Assembly: GCA_027318585.1 (NCBI GenBank)
Contig: DAHVOW010000005.1
Coordinates: 1-64,000, forward strand
Direction of reading: 5' to 3'
DNA: 64,000 bases
DNA from: Methanobacteriaceae archaeon
Lineage (GTDB): Archaea; Methanobacteriota; Methanobacteria; Methanobacteriales; Methanobacteriaceae
A program made the translations under genes and the position numbers. The notes below the pieces were generated by a model. It was not told the origin of the DNA. It saw nothing but the letters and a program-made list of their open reading frames with translations, and searched no databases. Of the stretch, positions 8,735 through 16,051 are shown one piece after another. Each line of letters starts with the position of its first letter. Position 1 is the first letter of the stretch.

Positions 8735-9196
8735 TTAATAGCGTTTTTCAACAATTCTTTTAAGCCTTTCCAGGGCCTGTGGCCATAGTTCCTGGAACAT
8801 CTCGACATATTCTTCCTCTTCCTGGACATCAATATCCACCAGGAGTTCGGTTTTACCATCCTTATCTTTATAAGTGTAACTTTCAAGCCCTTCGGCCACC
8901 TTCTGTGCTTCATCACTGGTGGTGTCCTCTTTCCCATCTTCCACGATCCCCAGGTACTCTATTGAAACATACTCATAGGGTCTGTTTTCTTTGATCCTGG
9001 CGATCATCCCGGACATCTTTCCATTTTCATCGGGAGCCAAAAAAAGGATTTTACTCCCTTCTCCCCAGTCCCCCACGTAGTGGGAGCCAGGACCAAATAC
9101 TTGCGTCCAGGCCCGGTAGGGATACTCTTTGAGCATCGCGTTGTAGACTTTCTCTTTTGGCGCGTTTATATCGATTGAAAAATGTATTTCCACCAT
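8735..9196 (-). CDS. SRPBCC (START-like) domain protein
   Basis: A 153-residue protein of the SRPBCC fold: IDINAPKEKVYNAML at the start, a WGEGSKILF strand, and a closing amphipathic helix (FQELWPQALERLKRIVE). The fold makes a deep pocket for hydrophobic ligands. The ligand is unknown. It starts 23 bases after the next SRPBCC gene and precedes the VOC gene by 20 bases, so the four minus-strand genes from 9708 down to 7688 look like one operon. Confidence 0.8.
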   Translation of the reverse strand: MVEIHFSIDINAPKEKVYNAMLKEYPYRAWTQVFGPGSHYVGDWGEGSKILFLAPDENGKMSGMIARIKENRPYEYVSIEYLGIVEDGKEDTTSDEAQKVAEGLESYTYKDKDGKTELLVDIDVQEEEEYVEMFQELWPQALERLKRIVEKRY

Positions 9197-9219
9197 AGTT
9201 TCCCCTCCAATAATAAATC

Positions 9220-9708
9220 CTAATTTTTATTTTTCATCTTCTCTAGGAGTTCATCTAACCGTTGGTAAGAATCCTCCACTCCTTCATCCATGCCGGTCTG
9301 CATCATCCCATCTCGATCCATAACGGTCTGGAACACTGATTGCTGTTTTAATTTGGTCCGGTTTCCAGGCAACTTTTCAAAAAGGGCGGTTTGAAGTATC
9401 ACATGACCCCTTTCGGGTAGTCCCTCCCATTCAAAGGTGCCAATAATCCTCTCTGGAGCGGTTACTTCATGGTTCACCCCGTGAAAGGCAAACTCATTAC
9501 CCGCATCATCTTTTTGTATGTAACGCCAGGAACCGCCATCTCGGGGTTCAAAGGTCTCAAGAGTCATGGTAAGTCCCCGGGGACCAAGCCATTGTACGTA
9601 AAGCTCTGGATCGGTGAATGCTTTAAAAATAGTTTCTCTTGGTGCATCAAACTCTCTTTCAATTAATATTTCTTGCTTACCTGGTTCGGCAGTAATTTCA
9701 GTCTTCAT
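9220..9708 (-). CDS. SRPBCC (AHSA1-type) domain protein
   Basis: A 162-residue protein of the AHSA1 subgroup of SRPBCC: EREFDAPRETIFKAFTDPE, then LYVQWLGPRGLTM, FEPRDGGSWRY and a final GVEDSYQRLDELLE helix. AHSA1-like bacterial homologues are often controlled by a nearby ArsR-type repressor, but no such gene is adjacent here. It is the first gene of the minus-strand SRPBCC/VOC run, with its promoter in the shared divergent region that holds an inverted repeat. Confidence 0.87.
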   Translation of the reverse strand: MKTEITAEPGKQEILIEREFDAPRETIFKAFTDPELYVQWLGPRGLTMTLETFEPRDGGSWRYIQKDDAGNEFAFHGVNHEVTAPERIIGTFEWEGLPERGHVILQTALFEKLPGNRTKLKQQSVFQTVMDRDGMMQTGMDEGVEDSYQRLDELLEKMKNKN

Positions 9709-9753
9709 TTAAACCCGTTCCCCCTATTTTTTATTTCCACCATACCCTTACAC

Positions 9754-9783
9754 TATATTATATCTCTCCAGCGATATAATATA
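9754..9783. promoter_or_regulatory. Perfect 11-bp inverted repeat, probable operator of a divergent promoter
   Basis: TATATTATATC (9754-9764) and GATATAATATA (9773-9783) are exact inverse complements separated by eight bases. The 30-bp element is the only such structure in the 153-base gap between the SRPBCC gene (minus strand, start 9708) and the VOC-SRPBCC fusion gene (plus strand, start 9862). Its arms are TATA-like, so bound protein would block or position transcription both ways. The spacing fits a dimeric winged-helix repressor. Confidence 0.55.
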
Positions 9784-9861
9784 TTATAATGTATTAAGTT
9801 GAAATAGGATGAATTGGAGTGATTCGGACTTTTTTTATCCGGATTTTTAAGAGGTGATGAT

Positions 9862-10680
9862 ATGTCCAAGGTTGTACATTTTGAAATACCGGCAGAGAAT
9901 CCTGAAAGGGCCATAAAATTTTATGAAGAAGTTTTTGGATGGGAAATTTCTAACTGGGGCGGACCCTTCGACTACTGGTTGGTAACCGCTGGCGATGAGG
10001 AGGAGCCAGGTATTAATGGGGCCATTATGCTCAAGGAACAGGATAATGTGGTCCGAAACACCATCAGCGTTGATTCCTTCGATGAATTCGCCCAGAAAAT
10101 TGTAGACCGCGGCGGGAAGATGTTAACTGAGAAAATGGAAATTCCAGGCATGGGTTTTACTGGGCAGTTTCAGGATACGGAGGGGAATATCATGGGCATA
10201 ATTGAGATAACCATGATCTTCATCTCCCGCATCTTCAACGCACCTCCAGAAAAGGTGTGGGAGGCCTGGACTGATCCGGAAAGTGTTAAAAAATGGTGGG
10301 GGCCCAAGGATTTCACCGCACCCTATGCCCGGATAGATCTGAAGGTGGGTGGCACCTCCCTTTATGCTATGCGGTCTCCGGAGGGTGAGGATTTCTGGAG
10401 TACCGGTGTATATAGAAAAATCATCCCTCAGGAGCTGATAGTCTCCACCGACAGCTTTGCCGATGCAGATGGTAATGTTGTCCCCGCATCACATTACGGG
10501 ATGAAGGGATACTGGCCTTTAGAACTGATGGTAACCGTTACTTTTAAAAAAGAAGATGGTAACACCCGGCTCACCATACAGCATGAGGGATTCCCGGACC
10601 GTGAGAATAGAGATTTAGCAGAAGCCGGCTGGAACGAATCCCTGGATAAACTGGCCTCATTTTTAGAGGGGAAGATATGA
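9862..10680 (+). CDS. VOC-SRPBCC two-domain fusion protein
   Basis: The 272-residue protein joins two folds that its neighbours carry separately. Residues 1-117 are a VOC/glyoxalase-like domain (HFEIPAENPERAIKFY, FGWEISNW, FQDTEGNIMGIIE). Residues 118-272 are an AHSA1-type SRPBCC domain (RIFNAPPEKVWEAWTDPE, WWGPKDFT). The join is direct, without a linker, and an internal ATG at 10213 lies exactly at the boundary, so a separate SRPBCC product could in principle be made. The start has AGGTGAT close upstream. It is transcribed divergently from the SRPBCC/VOC operon and probably shares its control. Confidence 0.88.
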   Translation: MSKVVHFEIPAENPERAIKFYEEVFGWEISNWGGPFDYWLVTAGDEEEPGINGAIMLKEQDNVVRNTISVDSFDEFAQKIVDRGGKMLTEKMEIPGMGFTGQFQDTEGNIMGIIEITMIFISRIFNAPPEKVWEAWTDPESVKKWWGPKDFTAPYARIDLKVGGTSLYAMRSPEGEDFWSTGVYRKIIPQELIVSTDSFADADGNVVPASHYGMKGYWPLELMVTVTFKKEDGNTRLTIQHEGFPDRENRDLAEAGWNESLDKLASFLEGKI

Positions 10681-10690
10681 TTAGCCCACT

Positions 10691-12045
10691 TCATAACACC
10701 TGTCTGAAAACACCAACCATGGTTTTTAAAAGTACAGGGCCATCCATTATAATTTGGCGGATTAAATAGCCTGGTCGCAGGTAAAATTTGCGAAACGCCA
10801 TAGCCTGATACTTTCTAAGTTCATCTAATGAGCATTCCACAGTTTCCAGAATGGGTGATATGAGGGTGTATTTGGACCAGTCTTTAACCTTGATGATGTC
10901 CTTCTCAAAGACTTGCTGATAAAATCTAGTTCCGGGATAGGGTGTGGCCAGAGAAAAGATAGCATAGGTTGGTTTCAGCTCTTGCACAAATTTTATGGTG
11001 TTTTTTATACTTTCTTTAGTGTCTCCAGGCATACCCAGCACCACTGAAGCTATAGTGCGCATTTTTTCATTACGGGAGATTTCGAAGGCATCTTTTATTT
11101 TTTCTATGGTGGTCTGTTTATTAACTTCATCCAGCATTTGCTGATCCGCGGATTCTACGCCCATAAAAATAGCTATACACCCTGCTTCCCTCATGACCTT
11201 GATAAGTTCCTTATCGAACGTATCGGCCCTGGCGATGCATCCCCAGAAAACTTTCAAATCCCTTTGTTTTATTTCTGCACAAATCTCCCGCACCCGACTT
11301 TTATGGAGGGTGAAGGTATCATCCATGAATGCAATGGTTTCCACTTTCAAATCCTTTACTAAATATTCCATTTCATCTACAATATTATCAACAGTTCTTA
11401 AACGTAATTTTTGACCATGTAATGCAGCTGATGCGCAGAATGAACATTGCATGGGACACCCTCTGCTGGTGATCATGGTAGTCACGCGATTGGTCATATT
11501 AAGCAGTTTGTATTTATCCATAGGCAACAAGTGACGGGCGGGGAAGGGTAAACTGTCCAGATCAGTTATAAGAGGCCGGGGCGGTGTTAACACGTCTTTA
11601 AAAGCCAGACCCTTTACTTTAGCCAGGTTGCCGTTGGTTTCAATGGTTTGCACTAACTCCAGAGGGTATACTCACCTTCTCCCCTGATTACCACGTCCAC
11701 GTACTCCTCCTTCAGTACCTCCTGGAAATTGAAGGTCGGATGATAACCACCCATGACAATTAATGCCTCAGGACATGTTCTTTTAGCCAGACGGGCAGTT
11801 TCTAGAGCTTTTTTTATAGTGGGGGTTAGAGCGGTGATGGCCACGACTTGTGGTTCATATTGTAGTAACTGGTCCTCCAGATCCTCCCAGGTCATCTCCA
11901 GGGCCGATGCATCGATTATATTCACTTCAATATCATTTTCCTCCAGAACAGAAGCCATATAAGCAAGTCCTAACGGAGGAGCTATTACTCCCATAAATTT
12001 GTATTTGGAATCAATTTGTGGTGGGTTTATAAAAGTTACCTTCAT
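10691..12045 (-). pseudogene. B12-binding radical SAM protein, interrupted by a one-base frameshift
   Basis: Two consecutive frames make one gene of about 452 residues. The first (12045 down to 11653) is a cobalamin-binding Rossmann domain (FINPPQIDSK, PPLGLAYMAS, VMGGYHPTF) and ends abruptly after GEGEYTL. The second continues with the partner domain: linker, TSRGCPMQCSFC (the 4Fe-4S and SAM motif CxxxCxxC) and a TIM-barrel core. Adding one base near 11660 restores the expected reading (TL-LELVQT). The family modifies unactivated carbon centres in lipids or natural products; its substrate here is unknown. It may be a true pseudogene or a sequencing error. It converges with the VOC-SRPBCC gene. 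Confidence 0.85.
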
Positions 12046-12492
12046 CTGGTCACCTCATTAATTTATATAAAAAAGATGCTAAGGAAAAAATGGATGAAAT
12101 AGATTATATTAATCCTTTATTAAATAATAAAGAAGTTTTGATATTCTAAAGAAACAACAATGGATATTTATCAGTATTTATGGATATTATTGATAATAAA
12201 AGGTGCCATATAAATTTTACTGTTTATTCTAACAGTCCTCTATTAAATTTATTCTAAAGAACGAAAGAAATTTAAATATGGACATTTGGGCCTAATTTGG
12301 GATGGATTTGGAAATAAGTACTTAAATACTCTAAGTTTAAAGATGGAGCTATAAACTGGATTAATTATGAGAAATAACACCACATAAAATGGGTAAATAT
12401 TAAAAATCTTTGTACTGAGTAGTTAAGATTGATACAGCTCAAAGATTTAATCCATTTCAAACCAGTGGAGTGATTGGAAGAATTAAAATCTT

Positions 12493-12534
12493 GACTGTAG
12501 GGTGGGTGGGCCCCTACTAAAACCAACCAAAGTC
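12493..12534 (+). other. G-rich hairpin element in a 630-bp non-coding gap (possible structured RNA)
   Basis: The gap 12046-12678 holds no convincing gene. Inside it GTAGGG (12497-12502) pairs perfectly with CCCTAC (12512-12517) around the loop TGGGTGGGC, and outer GACT/AGTC pairs (12493-12496 with 12531-12534) could close it. The loop could also pair with CCAACCA just downstream. A second TGTGGGTGGGTG occurs at 12591-12602, nearer the DUF5518 start. The G-rich blocks stand out in an AT-rich gap. The strand is assumed to be that of the downstream gene. It could be a leader, a small RNA or chance. Confidence 0.3.
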
Positions 12535-12678
12535 GCTTGATAGATTCTATAGAAAAGTCAAAACCCCGATAGTGCCTTTTTTATAGTAACTGTGGGTGGG
12601 TGACTACTTATTTAAATATTTAAGTGAAATAATCTAGTAATGATTATAGTACATAGAGAAAAATTGGAGTGATTTGGT

Positions 12679-13044
12679 ATGCTTAATGATATTATTAAAT
12701 GGAGACCAGTTTTAATTGGTGCATTGGTTGTGGCTGCATCCTATATGGTGGCAAATTTTTCTGGTGAAAGTCTTTTATTCTCATCCTTTTTACTGGGAGG
12801 AATAATCGTGGGTTATATGGTTAACATGAACTGGAAAAAAGGGGCAATTAATGGATTAATAGCCGGAATAATTGCAGCATTGATTGTAAATGTTATTTCC
12901 ATAATTTTACTGGTGAGCCAGGGATATGCGGCCTATTTGTCAGTGATCCTCAGCAGTTTAGTGGTTTACCTGGTGATGGAACTGGTGCTCTCTATAGTGG
13001 GAGGGGTCTTTGGCTCCTTGATAAGATCTGAATCATCACCCTAG
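12679..13044 (+). CDS. DUF5518-like small membrane protein
   Basis: The 121-residue protein is almost entirely hydrophobic, with about four membrane segments (residues ~10-25, 32-48, 58-78 and 85-112) and small-residue motifs such as GGIIVGYMV and IAGIIAALIV. This is the pattern of DUF5518 proteins found in methanogens and halophiles, whose role is unknown. The ATG has TTGGAGTGAT about five bases upstream. A long 5' non-coding region with a G-rich hairpin precedes it and a hairpin terminator follows, so it is probably a single-gene transcript. Confidence 0.65.
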   Translation: MLNDIIKWRPVLIGALVVAASYMVANFSGESLLFSSFLLGGIIVGYMVNMNWKKGAINGLIAGIIAALIVNVISIILLVSQGYAAYLSVILSSLVVYLVMELVLSIVGGVFGSLIRSESSP

Positions 13045-13047
13045 TGA

Positions 13048-13074
13048 AAATGAAATTAATCCTTTCATTTTTTA
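13048..13074 (+). terminator. Hairpin terminator after the DUF5518-like gene
   Basis: AAATGAAA (13048-13055) pairs with TTTCATTT (13063-13070) around a seven-base loop and runs into further T residues, four bases after the stop codon. Confidence 0.5.
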
Positions 13075-13128
13075 TGGTTAATCAAGTTACAGGAAATTTT
13101 TTTTATGATTTATTACTAATCCTAGATT

Positions 13129-13968
13129 TTAGATAGTGATCCTAGATCCAGTGGCAAAGTACTCTATCTCATCGCCCATGATCCTCTTTAAAAACTGGTA
13201 ACCTTTAATCCCGGTGCAATGGCCGGTGTATATCCTACCAAGGGGATAATCTAGTAAATTGGTGGCTATCATCTCCAGTTGTACGGAGTCCACCACCAAA
13301 TCCTCAGGCGGTATCATGGTGTGTAGACCTCCAAAAACCGCCAGGATGGGTTTATTTGGAAATTGTTCCACCACCGTGTCCAGGATGTTCAGAATACCAT
13401 TGTGGCTGCAACCAGTGAAAACCACTAAGCCATTTTCTTTCTCCAGAACCATAACCAGTTCATGAGAGAACTTATCCTGTACCAGATTAGAATCAGAAAT
13501 TTCAAAAAGGAGCTGGTTGCCTGCAGGGAGAGTGTGGGTTTGTTTAATAGAGGTTAAGAGGTGCAAATTCTTCGCGAGTTGTAACGTTCCCTCAACGAAA
13601 TGTATTCTAGGGGAATGCTCTTCTAGAACTTCCTCATCCAGACCAATGTAATTTGATGAATTGGCATCCACTCTCAAATGCTTTTTATCAGCCCCATGAC
13701 ACATGTAAACCTGGGCCTTTTTATTAAGATTCAAGAAGGCCTCTAAACCACCTCCATGATCGTAGTGTCCATGGCTGATGATGGTCAGATCCACCTTTTC
13801 CAGATCCACACCCAATATCCGGGCGTTATCCAGTGCTTTACCACTGGCTCCGGTGTCGAACAGAATCTTCTCTTCACCGGTGTCAATAAAGAGTGATAGA
13901 CCATGCTCCGACTCCAGCCGGTCATCATCGGAGTGGTTTTCTATGAGGCAGACAATCTCCATATCCAT
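13129..13968 (-). CDS. MBL-fold metallo-hydrolase (dihydropterin-RFA-P synthase-like group)
   Basis: A 279-residue metallo-beta-lactamase fold protein with the zinc motif SHGHYDHGG (near residue 65), TGCSHNGILN and FGGLHTM. This arrangement is that of the archaeal group to which a role in methanopterin synthesis (joining the pterin and arylamine parts) has been assigned in Methanocaldococcus; orthology here is not proven. TTG, ATG and a further ATG lie in frame at the start; the ATG at 13968 is used. It begins six bases after the stop of the PPOX-family gene upstream, so the two are one operon. Confidence 0.8.
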   Translation of the reverse strand: MDMEIVCLIENHSDDDRLESEHGLSLFIDTGEEKILFDTGASGKALDNARILGVDLEKVDLTIISHGHYDHGGGLEAFLNLNKKAQVYMCHGADKKHLRVDANSSNYIGLDEEVLEEHSPRIHFVEGTLQLAKNLHLLTSIKQTHTLPAGNQLLFEISDSNLVQDKFSHELVMVLEKENGLVVFTGCSHNGILNILDTVVEQFPNKPILAVFGGLHTMIPPEDLVVDSVQLEMIATNLLDYPLGRIYTGHCTGIKGYQFLKRIMGDEIEYFATGSRITI

Positions 13969-13974
13969 CAAGAA

Positions 13975-14400
13975 TTAACCAAATTTAATAACATCTTTAG
14001 GAAGCAAATTGCTCTCCCAGTTCCAGAAGTGCGCCTCTCCCTCGGATACCCGGAAGATGACTAACCTCTCATCCTGAGGGGTCATACCAAACTCCTTCAA
14101 GAAGGGACGGTCATTTATAACCTTCTTTTTTAACTCCGGATCGTCCAGAAACTCTGCCTCGCCACTCACCCGGAGCATGATACCACTCATGTCATCGGGC
14201 TGGTAAAAGGCGAACTCCAACTTAGGATTATTCTCCAGCTGAGCCACAATCTCCTTCATAGTGGCGGTCTGGAAGTAAAAACCAGTCTCATCAGCAAACC
14301 ACATTCCAAAAGCCCGGACCCGGGGCTGGTCTTCTTCCACAGTTGCAATCCAGGCAATGGGATTTTCATTTGCAAATTTAATACAGTCCTCAAATTCCAT
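13975..14400 (-). CDS. Pyridoxamine 5'-phosphate oxidase family (FMN-binding split barrel) protein
   Basis: A 141-residue split-barrel protein: IAWIATVEEDQPRVRAFGMW, FYFQTATMKEIVAQLENNPK and LRVSGEAEFLDD. Such short proteins bind FMN or F420 and serve as general stress or flavin-linked reductases rather than true PdxH. The ATG has GGAGGAGAT about three to eight bases upstream. It is followed directly by the MBL hydrolase gene; the lipoprotein gene upstream ends in a terminator, so this pair probably forms its own unit. Confidence 0.83.
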   Translation of the reverse strand: MEFEDCIKFANENPIAWIATVEEDQPRVRAFGMWFADETGFYFQTATMKEIVAQLENNPKLEFAFYQPDDMSGIMLRVSGEAEFLDDPELKKKVINDRPFLKEFGMTPQDERLVIFRVSEGEAHFWNWESNLLPKDVIKFG

Positions 14401-14424
14401 TATATCTCCTCCTGAAAATGAATT

Positions 14425-14457
14425 TAAAAAAAAAATATGGGGGTGGATTACTCCACC
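14425..14457 (-). terminator. Hairpin plus T-run terminating the PsbP-like lipoprotein gene
   Basis: On the minus strand GGTGGA (14457-14452) and TCCACC (14447-14442) form a six-base stem with a four-base loop, followed by a run of ten T residues. The stop codon of the lipoprotein gene (14448-14450) lies in the loop. Confidence 0.6.
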
Positions 14458-14978
14458 TTGAAGCTTTTAATAATCACGTCGAAGTTGCTCTTGGCAGTGT
14501 CTATGTTGGCTCCACCACCTGCGGCCAGGAATATTATTAAGGACTTACTGCCCTTGGTGAAGTCAATTAGCTGCAGGTAGACTTGATTGCCAGAGTCATC
14601 TTTTCCAGTGAAGGTAGTTGCATTGGCTGATACACCAGCAATGGTTATGGTGCTGGTGGTGGAGTTTACTCCACTGGCGTTGGCTTCTGATCTAAGCGAA
14701 TTTCGGAATGTGGCCAGGTCACTAGAACTGGTCTCCGGACCAACAATTATTGCTGCGAAACTACCCTTTGAGGCGTTGGTCTGGTTGTAATCAGGGTCTG
14801 AGAGTTGGACCGTGGTAACATTACTTTCGGTCAGGTTCTGTAAATACCAGCTGTTAGGATACTCAAAAGACACCCCATTGGCTGAATAACCCTTAGTTGA
14901 ATTCTGGTTGGTAGTGGTACACCCCGAGGCCATGACCACCAGGATTAAGAATATAATTGCTATAAAATATTTTTTCAA
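14448..14978 (-). CDS. PsbP-like secreted lipoprotein
   Basis: The 176-residue protein starts with a signal peptide (KKYFIAIIFLILVVMASGC) whose Cys near residue 20 is a lipoprotein-type anchor, followed by a Thr/Asn/Ser-rich linker. The mature part has GVSFEYPNSWY, the entry motif of PsbP-related domains common in methanogens, and ends with SNFDVIIKSFKVE. Function is unknown; these domains occur as extracellular lipoproteins. A paralogue with a membrane anchor instead of a lipobox lies at 44285-44800. It has its own terminator. Confidence 0.8.
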   Translation of the reverse strand: MKKYFIAIIFLILVVMASGCTTTNQNSTKGYSANGVSFEYPNSWYLQNLTESNVTTVQLSDPDYNQTNASKGSFAAIIVGPETSSSDLATFRNSLRSEANASGVNSTTSTITIAGVSANATTFTGKDDSGNQVYLQLIDFTKGSKSLIIFLAAGGGANIDTAKSNFDVIIKSFKVE

Positions 14979-15089
14979 GGTTTTCCCTCCTACACTAATA
15001 ATTAGGATTATATATTATCCTTTCTCCATATAATGTTGTCGAGTATAGCCATTAGGACCTATAACTAAGAATAAGGGATGTTAAAGTAA

Positions 15090-16037
15090 ATGTCAAGCCG
15101 GACCACGGATCCATATGAACTTAAAAAAAAGCTGCTTTTAAAGTACCAGGACCACTCCCTGGATGACTTGGCCGGCGGGGCGGAGTTAGAAAACATCCAT
15201 GGCACCTGTTTCTGCTTCGAAACTGAAGAAACAGTGAAGATAAATTCCATATCCCCGGCAAAAATAGAAAACATAGTGCTATCCGATTTGAAGCTTTTAA
15301 AAGGAGTGGGACGTGCTAAAGAGTCTAAAATGAAAAGTGACGGTTACCAGACCCTGAGAGATCTGGTTGAACATGATACTTACGCCTCGGAGGCTACTCG
15401 GATTTGTAAGTTACTGGATGATAAAGATTTCAGCACCCTTTCTGAGTATATTTCTACGGCATTCTTCCCATCCCATTCTCTTAATACCCTGTGCATGTCG
15501 GCCCGGGACCCGGAGGACCTGCTTTTCATGGATATTGAAACTCTGGGACTGGATGGCGTGCCCCTGATACTCATTGGAGTGGCCAGAGGATCAGGAAGTA
15601 AGGTGGAAACTGTCCAATTCCTCCTGAGAGACTTAAATGAAGAAAAAACTGTTCTTAATTGCTTTTCCTCACTAATAAATGAGCAAACTTTGCTGGTAAC
15701 CTTCAATGGCCGGAGTTTTGATGCACCCTTCATTAGAAGAAGGATGAAGCATCACCACCTGGATTACAGTGAACCAGCAGCTCATCTGGATTTGCTGTAC
15801 CCGGCCCGGTCCAACTGGAAGTCACAACTTCCCAACTGCCGGCTCCAAACCTTAGAAAAGTATTTTTTCGACCTGGAACGGGTGGATGATGTTCCCAGTC
15901 ATCTGGTGCCTGATTACTACCGCACCTACCTCCAGGAGGATAACATCGGCCCCCTGGTGCCTATCCTGGAACATAACCGGGAGGATGTGGTCACCCTGGT
16001 GCGTTTACTATCGCTTATACAACAGGAAATACTCTAA
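15090..16037 (+). CDS. YprB-like ribonuclease H-fold exonuclease
   Basis: A 315-residue protein. Residues ~70-100 contain a helix-hairpin-helix-like LKGVGRAKESKM segment. The rest is a DEDD exonuclease fold: FMDIETLGL (near 147), FNGRSFDAPFI (near 207), HLDLLYPAR and HNREDVVTL (near 295), which supply the metal-binding acidic residues. YprB-type proteins are predicted 3'-5' exonucleases; substrate unproven. The ATG is used with a weak GGGATG site. It converges with polX, ending 14 bases from it, so a DNA repair setting is plausible. Confidence 0.8.
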   Translation: MSSRTTDPYELKKKLLLKYQDHSLDDLAGGAELENIHGTCFCFETEETVKINSISPAKIENIVLSDLKLLKGVGRAKESKMKSDGYQTLRDLVEHDTYASEATRICKLLDDKDFSTLSEYISTAFFPSHSLNTLCMSARDPEDLLFMDIETLGLDGVPLILIGVARGSGSKVETVQFLLRDLNEEKTVLNCFSSLINEQTLLVTFNGRSFDAPFIRRRMKHHHLDYSEPAAHLDLLYPARSNWKSQLPNCRLQTLEKYFFDLERVDDVPSHLVPDYYRTYLQEDNIGPLVPILEHNREDVVTLVRLLSLIQQEIL

Positions 16038-16051
16038 TACATCTAATTTTA

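Noticed and set aside
9220..10680. ArsR-type regulator expected with AHSA1 genes
   Set aside because: No helix-turn-helix protein is coded in or next to the cluster; only the operator-like repeat is present.
12493..12534. Fluoride or other known riboswitch in the G-rich hairpin
   Set aside because: The conserved cores of the riboswitch classes I can recall are missing, and the following gene is not a known fluoride exporter.
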